64,000 nucleotides of DNA, from contig CP136064.1 in assembly GCA_032622095.1 (NCBI GenBank), positions 197,377,948-197,441,947 on the forward strand, in the 5' to 3' direction. The DNA comes from Siphonodentalium dalli. Taxonomy: Eukaryota > Mollusca > Scaphopoda > Gadilida > Siphonodentaliidae. The notes beneath the pieces were generated by a model. That model saw only the letters and a program-made list of their open reading frames with translations. It made no database searches and had not been told where the DNA came from. The position numbers and the translations under genes are program-made. Shown in pieces: positions 11,756 through 23,112 of this stretch (the stretch's first letter is position 1; every line of letters starts with the position of its first letter).

Positions 11756-12476
11756 ATTTGAAAAGGGCCTCCGAATCCCATAGAAAAGGGCCTCCCACTC
11801 CCAGTCCCATGCAGAACGATTGTTGGGTCATCTAACTGATTTTGGAGGAGAATAAATACAAGCAACTACTGAACAAGTGAAATTAATAAACAATGATTTA
11901 TTAAATAATCATCAAATTTGAATATCTCAGCAATAGTCCCTTGCTAGCAGAGTTGAAACGCCATCGGCAAAACACAACGAAAATGGGTGATTGACTTCCC
12001 AATGTGCATCGCAGTTTTAGAATTTTTTTCCAAAAAGAATGTGTGGATAAACTGCAGACAATGTTCGGCTCGTGGTAGATGGACATTCCTCTAAAACACA
12101 AATCTGAATTTCAAATGTGACTTATCCATTGCGAAACGACAGCGTACAGAATCGACAATCAAATCCCAAAATTCATCGAACATTCTAAGTCAAAACAGCG
12201 TCCAAGGTTCACAGTTCAGCCACGAACGTATAGTGCGTATCCTTCTAGTTCTACTGGAAGCAGGAACCGCAAAAGCAGTCATGTCTTCTTTGTTTGGGGG
12301 GGGGGGGGGGTATTAATTTTATTGTTTAAAGTTCATTATAAGTTTTGGCCCCTAATCAGCAATAATTATATTAATTACAATTGTTTGCGTCGATTCAAAT
12401 TTGAAGGTACGAAGCACTAATTGCATGTTTTAAAATGACGCCGTTGCCAGGTAACGCTAGCGACGTTTCCGGTTAA
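11756..12476. other. No gene recognised; G-run at 12296-12310
   Basis: AT-rich stretch with a diverged copy of the CTGCGAAAGCGGTCAT repeat near 12250 and a run of about 14 G. Confidence 0.45.
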
Positions 12477-12531
12477 TTGCGAGCATGCGCAGAACGTAAC
12501 ACCCTGTGCCCTGTACTATTAAGTGCCAACC

Positions 12532-13234
12532 TAATGTTGCTACAGAAGCTTGTGGATAAAATCTTTTCTTTGCATCTAAATCAACTGAAGATTAATGACT
12601 TGATCAGGGAAAATTAAGTGGTTCTATAGTAGTAGTACGTACGATTTATTCAAATTTATTATGTCATATTTTGTGGACACATTTCCCCCCAAATTTTAAC
12701 TTAAATTTTGATGGAGTCAAAATAAACACTAAAATTTACTCTAAAAGTAAAATATATTAAAATAAAAATAAAATTAGTAAAAACTAAGTAAGACAGCTCT
12801 GGCAGTGGCAAATTATGTGATAATACTAATAGCTGTATTCCGCTATACATGCTACCTTCAAACCTGCTTTTTTTTATAAATACATATTATTATCACAACA
12901 CTTCAACAGTAGTCAGTATCATGACATGAGACTGAGTATGTTCATAATGTTGATCCATTCCAATTTCCATGTTGTTGCATCACAATTCACAATCACATCG
13001 ATGATCTCGTTGAGATGGGCAAATTGCCACTGCCAGATCAAATGAGCTGCCACAGCCCACAGCCACAGGCAGCTAGTTTGATCCAACAATCTGTCCATCT
13101 CAATGAGACATGATGATGTAATGGCATGGATCATCTCACTGCTGTGATAAAATGTTTATTATATGACGGCAAGTTAATAATAGTAACCATTTAATTACAA
13201 TTGACAGATTTTGTTCACTTCACTGTCTTCAGCA
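12532..13234. other. No gene recognised
   Basis: AT-rich DNA with an imperfect inverted pair (GATGATCTCGTTGAGATGGG at ~13000 against CCATCTCAATGAGACATGATG at ~13095). Nothing else supportable. Confidence 0.45.
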
Positions 13235-13319
13235 TAGTGATGCAGACTGGACCGGTCCATGGTCACGGGGTGGACCATGATCCATGCTGGACCGCTTTGG
13301 GCAGGTTTACACTCCCGGT

Positions 13320-15649
13320 CTGGTACTTTCCTGTCCTGTCCACTATTTTACATTGAGCTAACTATATTATATATATATCGCAAATTTATTGTGTATTTGT
13401 CCCAACATAATGATGAGTTCAACTTGTGTTCAAGTTTAATAGTCAAATATTTGATGCCACGATGACATTGAACGTATATATATATAGATGTAAGTTGTAA
13501 CTATCCCCATGCTGCATGTGTCAACGATTTATGTTTATTGCAGGAATGTGGGTGGCCCCTGCTTTGATGTCGCTGACTTGCATGTTTGTGCGCATAAATA
13601 TATTATTCAGAATGAAGGTTTTGAAAGAGTCTGAAGTATTATTCAATAATTCTTTTTTAATTATGTGAACTTATGAAGCAAAATCGTCAATTTTTTAACC
13701 AAATACTAAACTGTTATTACCCAACGTTTGGCGATGGAGAGATAATACATACATGTGACACTTGAGTTCTCCCAAAGCGTCAGGAAGATATTGTTATGTT
13801 GAGTATTTAAACCAGACCTGTTGATCGAGTTTTCAAAATGGCAATCATGGAGATTTTTGCGGGAGGCAGCCCAAATATGCTCATGTTCCAAAAAAAAAAC
13901 ATGTACATGTAAAATTTGTACATAAAATGGGCCGTGTGGCTTCACAGTTTTGAGTATCCAACTTTTCGTTTCAGAACGTTCATTAGGAAAACACGAGACC
14001 TATCTAACTTTCCTTTTTGTCCGTGAGTCTCCCAATTTTATGCCTTAAACCCTGTGCTCCAACAACCTTCATATAATCTCACGGTTTGGGGAAATGCAGG
14101 TAATACAGACATTTTATTTTTTAAATATTATCGCCAGTAACAAAGAAGTATAATAGCAGTCCGTCCCACAAGGAAAACACGGCGAGAGCATTTATTTGCT
14201 CCCGTAATGCAGAAGACGGGTGTAATAGGGCGCCCATACTATAATTGTAAGTTGGGTTTTCGCTCAAACAAAAAGTCATTGTGGAATAGACCTATGTCTA
14301 GTTACACTGACAATACACTTTAATACATGTATGCCATAGTTGAACTGAGATGGTAAAGGATCTAAATAAACCTTAAAGTAGTTCAATATTGAACCAACAA
14401 TTACAGTCTCCATTAGTATTTTGCGAAGAGGGACGGGTGCGAATTTTAGCACCCGTGAATAGAAAATTACGAGTGCGTTCTGGGTGCGAGAGCAATCACT
14501 CCCGTCTCCTGGGAAGGACTGATAATAGGCAAGTCTCGTTCATACGTCTCGCTAACGAGATGTTCGATATGTTCTATTGTCTCTCCGAATAGGCGCCTTA
14601 TGTCGGGGAGGGATTATTACATGCTTTTAAATTTACTGAGTTGACTTTACCAGCTTACCTTGTCGCGACTTTCCTTTCGTATATTTTGAAGCTATTTTGT
14701 TGCATCATTACTTTAATATTACACTCGACACATATAGGTAGTGTTTTTTCCCGATTAACAGACTATCAGATTTTGGGATCCACTAATTTTATAATCGTTT
14801 CATCACTGCTCGTCTCAAAGATTTACCTCAGACAGGAATGCATGTGCCCAGACATTGTCATTCATGTTCGCTATTGTAATCATAAGTTGTGTTGATTAAA
14901 TCTATTGCCTATACTAGAACAACAGCTTGCATGCCTACGAAGAGTGTGAAAATTAATTGGTCTCAATTGACTCACTGCTGATAGTACCGGTACTGAATGA
15001 GGATGAATATGAAATTACTCTTGATGTTAAGACATCTGCACATGCGGGAGAAATCGATGCTCTTCCTTATTTTGGAGGTTTTACCTATAAATGACAATCT
15101 GGGAGTCTCACAGACAATTGGGTAAAACGTAACAGCTCTGACATAAACCCACTGTTGTCATTTATATCATCGGAATATAGTCTATACTACCAATTTACCT
15201 GTGCCATTTAGTTTGTTTACAATGCAAACATTCTAAAACATATAACAATAATTATGTTGTTTCATTCTACATGTAATTTGTGTTTTAATAACTACTATCC
15301 AACACCAACACTACTAGTTACTCTACCAGTGTGACAAACATGGAGCCAGAGTGAGTATCCGTTCATAAACAGTGTATATGTAACATTGGATTCAAGAAAT
15401 CCACCAAACAATGTGCCTGCAGAATAAAGTTGATAGATGATAGGATCAGTTGACTGCCATGTTGGATTGTTTATAAACGCATACTGACCCTGTATGTTCA
15501 CATCTTTATGTAATACATATAATATTGTATATTCGCATTACTGCATTAGTTACTACAGAGAGTCCTTGCCACCAGAGACAGACAATGTTGCAATCAATGC
15601 CAAACATTGTATATGCATTATTGCGATGCAGTAAAAAATATTTTTATTA
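13320..15649. other. Non-coding interior with no recognisable gene
   Basis: Several open frames of 60-85 codons occur but none shows a domain, and the composition is AT-rich. I see no inverted repeats of note. Confidence 0.45.
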
Positions 15650-16028
15650 CAGTAAAACCTCTCTAAACCGAACACACTTTGGACCGGCCCTTCTGTTCGG
15701 TTTATAGAGGTGTTCGGTTTACAGAAAATCGCAAAACCAGTGAAAGATCCAGGGATTTTTTGGGGACACCTGTTTTTGGGCAATGATATTCCGAAGGCAT
15801 ATCCTGAAGGCCTGAGCGGAGGAAGGTTTGGGAGGGGGTGACCCCCTGCTGATGGTAGGGGTACGTTCTTCCCCTGAATGATAACAAACCTGTACTCAAA
15901 CTATTTTAAGTTTTCACAGATGAAAGCTAGATAAAGCCAAACATACTTTTACAGTATGATTCCAACTATTAAACTTAAATCTTTTTGTAAACTTAAATGT
16001 CTTATGTCAATATACATGTATATAAATA

Positions 16029-18066
16029 CTAGCAGGTGACCCGACTTCGTCCGTGCTTTGACCTTGAATTGACGATTTTGAAGGTCAAGGTCAGGTCGGG
16101 GTCCCGATTTGACCCGTGCAAAACACTCCACGGACAAAATCACCCGTAGGTATCAAATTTCGTCGAAATCCGTCCAGCAGTTTTCCCGGCCATAGCTAAC
16201 AGACAAACAAACAGACAGAAGTCCCAAAATATATATTAGACTAGCCGATGAGCCCGACGTTGTCGGGCTATTCAAAAACCAAATTTCAAATCGATAGCTC
16301 CACCAGTTTCCGAGATCTGGTCTGCGCATGCGCGAAGCTGGCGTCGCACTGGCTCGGCGACCCGATATAATTCGTATCCGGTGCAAGATACATTCAAAAA
16401 CCAAATTTCAAGTCGATAGCTCCACCCGTTTCCAAGATCTGGTCTGCGCATGCGCGAAGCTGGCGTCGCACGGGCTCGGCTACCCGATAAAATTCGTATC
16501 CGGGGTAAGATACATTCACATTCCAAATTTCAAGTCGATAGCTCCACCCGTTTCCGAGATCTCGTCTGCGCATGCGCGAAGCGGGCGCCGCACGGGCTCG
16601 CCAATACGACAACGTCCACCGCCTGGTCAAACTACACACACGTACCAAGTTTCGTCCCGATCGGTCGAGAATCGTAGATTTGTATAAATGACAGACAAAC
16701 ATACAGACAGACAGACAAACAAACAAACAGAGGTTTTCAAAATATATATGAGACTAGAAGGTGACCCGACTTCGTCCGGGCTATTAAAAAACCAAATTTC
16801 AAGTCGATAGCTCCACCCGTTTCCGAGATCTGGTCTGCGCATGCGCGAAGCTGGCGTCGCACGGGTTCGACGACCCGATAAAATTCGTATCCGGGCAAGA
16901 TACATTCACATACCAAATTTTAAGTCGATAGCTCCACCCGTTTCCGAGATATATATATTGCCCAATGTCATTTGCGGATACCTCGGCCGGTGATGAGTTA
17001 ACGCGACATCGGCCGGTTAAGAGTTAAACGCGATCACGTCACAATCTCTTTGACGGCGTAATATATTTACCGAAGCATGGTCCTGCGTTCTTCCCGATAA
17101 TTAAGGTAGAAACTTTAAACGGACACAGGCGTGTGATACATCGTTGGAATGAGGAAGCGCCACAGATTCTAACCGTGCACATTATATGACTGGCAATTTA
17201 TTATTCGCGCTATATCGAATCGATTTTAAACCAAACTTAAATATATTAGCGCAAAACGGCGTAAAAACAGATTTGACCTCGGCACGTGAAAAGTTTATCT
17301 CGGATCTGAAATTTGATGAGCTCATATTGACCGCCTGGTCAAACTACACACACGTACCAAGTTTCGTCCCGATCGGTCGAGAATCTTCCAAGATCTGGTC
17401 TGCAGCTGGTGTCGCACGGGCTCGACGACCCGATAAAATTCGTATCCGGGGCAAGATACATTCACATACCAAATTTCAAGTCGATAGCTCCACCCGTTTC
17501 CGAGATCTCGTCTGCGCATGCGCGAAGCGGGTGCCGCACGGACAAATTAATATGCCCATGCCAACCCCCCGCCGAAAATACCCCCACATACCAAGTTTCA
17601 TCGAAATCGGGTCGGCCGTTTTCGAGTTCATCGCGAACACACACACACACAGACAGACAGATCTTCCAAAATATATAATAGATAATTTGTGGGTACCCGT
17701 TTCAAGGTGAAGGTCACCTCGGGCAGAAAAACTGACCCGATGAAAATCTCCCTCATTCCTAGGAACCCCTAAGTACGAACAGACATAAGAATCACACAAC
17801 ACGCTCATGTCTGGACACAGACACGCTCTTTATCAACGACACTGGGGATACGAACGCTCTTTAACTATCACGCGATTAACCCATGAATTCCCATTGCGGT
17901 GGCAGGGGAATGGAGAAGGGGTGCTCTGACGTTCTCAGGAGCGGTGCAATGACACTTCATCTGGGATTTTACCCTTAGATAGGAAGTTTGGGCTCAATCC
18001 GTCTGGCAGTTTTCCTGGCCATAGCTAACAGACAAACAGACAGAAGTCCCAAAATATATATTAGAT
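16029..18066 (+). repeat. Cluster of RTE-type LINE/SINE tails with 122 bp tandem units
   Basis: Units starting CCAAATTTCAAGTCGATAGC recur at 16279, 16401, 16523, 16792, 16913 and ~17468, with ~122 bp spacing where adjacent. Four tails of ACAGACAGACA... followed by AAAATATATATTAGA end at about 16240, 16752, 17680 and 18066. Head-like starts CTAG(C/A)AGGTGACCCGACTTC are at 16029 and 16754. 'ACCAA(A/G)TTTCRTCGAAATC' before an ACAGACAG tail is, to my knowledge, typical of the 3' ends of RTE-clade elements. Confidence 0.65.
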
Positions 18067-19000
18067 ATAAATGTTTTGCATCTTGTTATGATATGAATTG
18101 GGACCAAAATTTTTTGTCCAATTTTTTTTTTGGGCGCCCAAACCGGTAAACGGTATGAAAAACGGCCTGGATATGTCCCTGAAAACCATCGGAATATATT
18201 GTCGTCGTCAGTAAGAGTTATCGAGAACACCTCATTACTGATTACTTAAACTACAAAATAAACATAAATTGCAATAGATTATAAAACATGCTATAATAAG
18301 ATATAAATATATGTATAGATAAACCAGGAAACATGGAAACGATACATTTTACGGTGATTCGTGGTTTTTGAAAATGTTCACGGTAGATTTCAACTCTGAG
18401 CTATGGCTCATTAATGGTGATAATTTGATTTAATAAAACTGTGATGGTAACAATAAACCACCATCCTGTACTTTTAGCGAATTAGTGATTAGTTTGGACA
18501 ATTGTTGTAAAAACAAAGAGTCCATTCCAGCACAATAGCTGATGTAAAAACAACGTGTCACTGCTCTAATTACCTGTGAAGTCACCATTGTTCAATCAGT
18601 TTGTGATATAGGCAAACATTATATATCTGTATTTGCATGTATCTGAAGGTGGTGCAGTGCAATAACCAATTCTTGTTTAGGCGCATCTAATTAGACATCT
18701 GTTGTTTAATAATCCGTTTCAAAGCTTTGCCGATACAAAAGACCGCTAATTAAATTGGTACGCTTATTCAATCATACGAAATACATTACATGTGTGTACG
18801 TGCGTTCGTCTGGTATCGCTTTCGGAATTTATTTAGAATAAGATAAAATATAAATACGGCAGCATCTTTTTATTCTCAGGCATTATATTAGTTTTAATTT
18901 TTAAATAAATTTGATTAATGTACCAGGAACACTTCGTCCGTTTGTAACTAACTGTTGTCACTGACGGTGATCGAGGTCCAAACACAGGTCAACTCATATG
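18067..19000. other. No gene recognised
   Basis: AT-rich sequence inside the nested transposon block, with no open frame or repeat structure I can support. Confidence 0.45.
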
Positions 19001-19689
19001 CGGAAACGTTCACATCATTATCTTTTAACTGATTGCGTTCGGTCTATTCCATTGCTTTAAGCGTTCGGATTTTGGAGGTAAACATTAACGTATTTGTTCA
19101 TTTACGGACTATTAAAGCTGTCCGGTATTCAGAGTACAGAGGTTTCGGATTACAGAGGTAATAATTAGTGACAATGCACTTGGGTAAATTCGGGACCGAA
19201 CAATTCGTTCGGAATGGAAAGGGGTTCGGATTGTAGAGGGTCCGGTTTGGAGAGGTTTCACTGTATCTCTAGGATAACAACTTTGATAAAAACGGGCAAT
19301 TCATTAACATATAGTGGACCGGACTGCTTTGGACCAGTCCATGCATGGGTACCAGACCGGAACGACCTAGACTGGACCAGACTGGACCGCCTTGACAGTG
19401 GACTGCATCACTAATTCAGCAGTTTAATTTTCTTACCAGATATAACGGGGCAAAAATAAACACTGGCACAGCGTGTTCCTAGTTACATAATCTATTTTTA
19501 ACACATAAATAGTCTGTCATCATTAATTCGGCACATCTCAGCAATTTGTGTAGGAGTCTGATCTGATTTGATCAGGGGAAATCTCACTCGGTGTGATCCG
19601 ACGATTTGGATTAGATCGCCAAACAATAGTGGTATTTAGGAAAAAATAGTATATAATAATAAACTAGAAGCGCTAATTTGTGCATCCAA

Positions 19690-20100
19690 ATTAGGTTACC
19701 ATATTTTCCAGTCACTTTCAACCACACTCCACAGGCCTGCTAAACATGGCTGCTGGCAGCCATCTTGGATTTTACTCTTTGCATGTCTAAATCCTTTGAC
19801 ACACACCCTTATCCGATGACAACCAAACTTTGTACGGATCTTCAGGGTGACAAATAGATGGAAGCCATCATGTTTTTCCAAATTTTGTTGATAAAAATTG
19901 CTACCAGTGGCCATCTTGAATTTTACTCTTTGCATGACTAAATCCTTTGGCACACCCGACAGACCACATCTCTCATCCTTTCATCACCAAATTTGATATT
20001 GATCAACAGGGTGACCACTAGATGAGAGCTATCAATTTTTTTGGAATTTCATTGAAAAACATGGCCACCAGCAGCCATCTTAAATTTTACTTTAAATGTC
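19690..20100. repeat. GCCATCTT tandem repeat, ~165 bp units
   Basis: Three units share CAGCCATCTTGGATTTTACT, TGCATG(T/A)CTAAATCCTTTG, a '(C/T)ATCC(T/G)AT..TCACCAAA' piece and CAGGGTGAC. Related arrays occur at 38215-38790 and 41000-41210. Confidence 0.75.
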
Positions 20101-21034
20101 TAAATAATACTAGATCTCAACATGAAGAGATATATATAAACTTTACGCATTCCTAATTCCTGAATGAAACACATTAAATTACCCCCCCCCCCCTCCAAGT
20201 TGAGCTACAGTTCATTGACACTTTCATTATGTATTTTAATGCACCAAGCAAACTGCGTTTGAGCAGCATACGATTGGAAATGATAAGACAATCCATCTTT
20301 GGTGATAAATATTGTATTTAATATAGTTTTCAAGGTATTCAGCATTGCATAAGAGTGCTATTAAACCGTTATGACCAACATCGATCGTCTTGTGTTGACA
20401 GAAGGCAACACTGTGTCACAAGTCAAGTGATGGTTTAACTTTTGATATGGTTGAAAGTGATTGGAAAATATGTTAGCCTAATTAGGATGTGCAAAATATG
20501 GCTTCTAATTTATTATCGAAAAAAGCTGATTTTAGCGTAGAATATATAGCGGAATTCAGCTATTGTAGCTGTATTCTCACATTTGCCAGACCTAATAAAG
20601 GATTCTATTCACTTATATTACTATTAGTAAACACAGCATCCAAGCCACAGACATTATTACCCGCAGACTTTATTCACCAGTGAACTTTCTCACAAGAAGA
20701 AAACTACAAGTTATCTGTTTGTTAACTCAAGTGACTACTGGAACACAACAACATCCAAACCCATTAATACAACAATTTAAGAGTATATAATTCATAATGG
20801 ATTATGTTAGAAACAAAAATGTATACTTTATAGAGGTTTTTAAAAATTATTTTGTCTTACAATGGTCAAACAAACACAAAGTCCATATCTAAGAATATGG
20901 AGATTTCAATTCCATCCACTCTCATGCAATAATCGCTGTGTTAAGAAGATCTTCAAAAGGTTTACAGGGTTTTAACTATTGCAATATGATTTGTATGGGC
21001 ATATCCAGAGTTGAGATTAATGGCATAATCTAGC
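20101..21034. other. Non-coding; one segment shared with 7060-7230
   Basis: CTCACAAGAAGAAAAC followed by CAAGTGACTACT at 20688-20740 resembles 7132-7200 and marks a dispersed repeat. Also a C-run at 20181-20192. No gene seen. Confidence 0.45.
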
Positions 21035-21511
21035 TTAAAGGTACTCAATCCGTAAAGAGGGTCCCCATCTCAACAGATTCCAACAACAACAATCCGATCA
21101 GAGGGTCCTATATTACTATTTCTTTGGCTTTGGGGGTACAAAATATTTGATTCGAGTCGAGGTACCCATCAAACAAAGCTCAGAGTTATTAGATATTGAT
21201 TTTTGAAATTTGTTATGTTCTCGAGATGAGTACTAATAACTGCCGTAATCTGCTCTGGATGTGTACTCCAAATCTATTCAAACAGACAAGGATGGATAAC
21301 TCTAAAATCAAGTGGTAATTTTAACGCAATTTTGACTGAGTTCTGGGCCAGATAGTATTCCCGATAATGAAAAATAATAGATTTCTAAAATCGATATCTA
21401 ACAAATCTGAGCTTTGATGGGTGACTTCCTCGACTCGAATCAAATATTTTTGACCCCCGAAGCCATTGAAATAGTAATTGAGAGGAGTTTTATCGGATTG
21501 AGTACCTTTAA
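21035..21511 (-). mobile_element. TTAA-flanked inverted-repeat element, copy 4
   Basis: Same family as the three copies at 0.9-2.6 kb, 477 bp with both TTAA, reverse orientation. It lies about 50 bp before the candidate start micro-exon of CCDC62. Confidence 0.85.
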
Positions 21512-21559
21512 AAAGCATTGTGGATCAATTTGAGATAAAAAATCCTATTTCCCTTTCAG

Positions 21560-21571
21560 ATGGAGGCAAAG
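21560..21571 (+). CDS. CCDC62: Possible start micro-exon of CCDC62
   Basis: A pyrimidine-rich tract ending in TTTCAG precedes ATGGAGGCAAAG, which is followed by GTAGTG, a usable but weak donor. The 12 nt would code M-E-A-K and join exon 1 at 23004 in phase 0. It would need a non-coding exon further upstream. Short length and the repeat-rich setting make it speculative; the true start may lie elsewhere. Confidence 0.25.
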
Positions 21572-21775
21572 GTAGTGGTAGTGCAAAAAGTTTCCTAATT
21601 TTATTTGTTGTTTTTAAATGTTCTCATTTTCATTTTAATCAATTGATGTTAATTTGTTATTCTTGTTATACTCTCATTTAATATTTGTGTTGTAATCTCA
21701 TTTTATAGCATTGCTCACATATTGGTTACTTGTGGATTGAGTTTTAGTTTATAAACTTTGAATATAGGTCTGAGA

Positions 21776-22200
21776 ATATGGTGCCAGACATTTGCAAAAT
21801 GAGGTCCCCAGAGGGTGAATTTATTGATGCTACCTTGTGCAGCTGGATAGCATAACCAAATTCATTCTCTAGGGACCTCATACTGCTTGGCCTCATCTGC
21901 TGTGGGAGACCTAGACTCAGATTTAAGTCCCCAGATGGTGATTATTGTGATTATGCAATGTTTCATCTGCCAATTTGGGAATAAAGAGCAATTAAACTAA
22001 AACAGAAAAAGAATCTTTATGAAAAAGTTTCTAAAGAAACTAAAAATTTGTCAATTTGATAATAAAGATACTTTCCAGAAAAGATGAGGCCTATGCAGTT
22101 TGATGTCCCCAGAGTGTGAATTTAGTGATGCTAGCCCACTGTGTGGGGTAACATCACTAAATTCACCCTCTGGGGACCTCATTCTTCAAATGACCTGCAT
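21776..22200. mobile_element. Two copies of the GGTCCCCAGAGGGTGAATTT palindrome
   Basis: Copies at ~21776-21910 and ~22085-22195 are made of GAGGTCCCCAGAGGGTGAAT, a short GATGCTAGC centre and the inverted arm. They are joined by the family's longer extension (AGTTTCTAAAGAAACT, GCCAATTTGGGAATAAAGAG). Confidence 0.7.
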
Positions 22201-22533
22201 CAGTCATGTAGATTGAATACCTATGGTATGCAAGTGGAAACATGAATTTAAATACCTGAATAGGCAAATGGCAAAATAAATTGAAATAATGGAATTGTGC
22301 AATTGGCTGAATAACTTGAAATTCACGTAGATATCTGCAGTGCTTGTGTTGCATGGAAGAATATATGTGGTTGAAAATTTATTGAAATATTTGAATGTAA
22401 ATAATAGCTCTGTGGATGAGTGGTAATGAATACTGTATATAAATCTGGCACTCAGTATTTTGTTACCAAATATTGTTAGAAAAGAGCCAGCTCCTCGATT
22501 GTAAATTTCAGCAATTGGGAATTTTCTGCCATA
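22201..22533. other. No feature recognised
   Basis: AT-rich sequence between repeats, upstream of CCDC62 exon 1. No promoter element I can support. Confidence 0.45.
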
Positions 22534-22858
22534 AAGGTACTCAATCCGATTCGATGGTCCCCATATAATCAGATTTCAACAATACCAAATTTTTGAGAAA
22601 TGCCGCTTCAGTTATCATTTGGCCGTATTATCAACACAAAGCCTCTTGATTTTAGAGTTATACATCTTCATTCGCAATTTGGTCCGACTTTTTACTGGGC
22701 CACTTATAAGTCTTGATGGTGAAAAATATTAGATTTAAAAAATTGATATCTAATAATTCTGAGCTTTGATAGGTGGGTTCCTAAAATATTTTTTACACCC
22801 GAATCCAAATAAATAGTAATTTTGGGGCACTTAATCAGATTATGCATCTTTAAATAAC
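22534..22858. mobile_element. Decayed relative of the AGGTACTCAATCCG element
   Basis: Begins AAAGGTACTCAATCCGAT and ends near AGATTATGCATCTTTAAAT. The internal pieces 'TTGATTTTAGAGTTATACATC' type and 'GATATCTAATAATTCTGAGC' recall the full copies, but with many differences and a shorter middle. It ends about 145 bp before CCDC62 exon 1. Confidence 0.55.
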
Positions 22859-23003
22859 AGTATTTAGATTGAACACCCCCAGAAGTTCTCTGGCCACATT
22901 CAGCTTCATAAATCACAAATACTGCATTTTCTCAGATGGAACCTGAAAATGACCAACTCTGAGTTTTAATTTTGTTTTTAATATGGTTGATTTTCTTCTT
23001 CAG

Positions 23004-23112
23004 ATCAGAAATGCGGCACCTTCACCCATAATCCGGTGTTCAAGAAATGTGACTCCAATAAACTCGCCACTCTCAAAGAAAAAGAAAACTGTCATGTTTG
23101 CAGATGTAACAG
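23004..23112 (+). CDS. CCDC62: CCDC62 exon 1 (first one visible)
   Basis: The acceptor is a TTTTCTTCTTCAG tract and the donor is GTATTG; the exon ends in phase 1. It codes residues 1-36, rich in Ser/Pro with several S/T-P pairs, then KKKKTVMFAD at 25-34. That last run fits the RVxF consensus used by protein phosphatase 1 docking proteins. A second AG at 23008 would shift the frame, so 23004 was chosen. I do not recall an equivalent N-terminal stretch in vertebrate CCDC62, so assignment rests on phase and position. Confidence 0.7.

Larger units (their letters stand above)
6646..12531. mobile_element. Inverted ends GTTGGCACTTAATAGTAC, possibly one 5.9 kb element
   Basis: Left end 6646-6697 and right end 12477-12531 share ~50 bp in inverted orientation, including CACAGGGTGTT and a GCGCATGC core. 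If they belong together, the interior (7421-7558 palindrome, 7565-7816 element, GCGCTTAAGC arrays) is nested insertions plus decayed sequence. No transposase is visible and no target duplication found, so two separate relics are also possible. Confidence 0.4.
15650..19263. mobile_element. Probable TA-flanked (pogo/mariner-type) element, 3.6 kb
   Basis: TA-CAGTAAAACCTCTCTAAACC on the left and the reverse complement GGTTTGGAGAGGTTTCACTG-TA on the right. Additional GTTCGG.TT..AGAGG words lie inside both ends. The CAGT tip and TA duplication fit Tc1/mariner or pogo. No transposase is readable; RTE-like tails are nested at 16029-18066. Confidence 0.55.
13235..19413. mobile_element. Probable hAT-like element, 6.2 kb, heavily invaded
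   Basis: TAGTGATGCAG at 13235 and its reverse complement ending at 19413 are flanked by CTTCAGCA (13227-13234) and ATTCAGCA (19414-19421), an 8 bp duplication with one mismatch. Both ends contain many GGACC/GGTCC words. hAT elements make 8 bp duplications. No transposase is seen; the interior holds the TA-flanked element at 15650 and RTE-like tails. The pairing of such distant ends is inference. Confidence 0.5.

Noticed and set aside
16328-17710. Several open frames of 75-174 codons on both strands around 16.3-17.7 kb
   Set aside because: They follow the 122 bp tandem units and repeat the same peptide words in each unit; they are shadows of the RTE-tail repeat.
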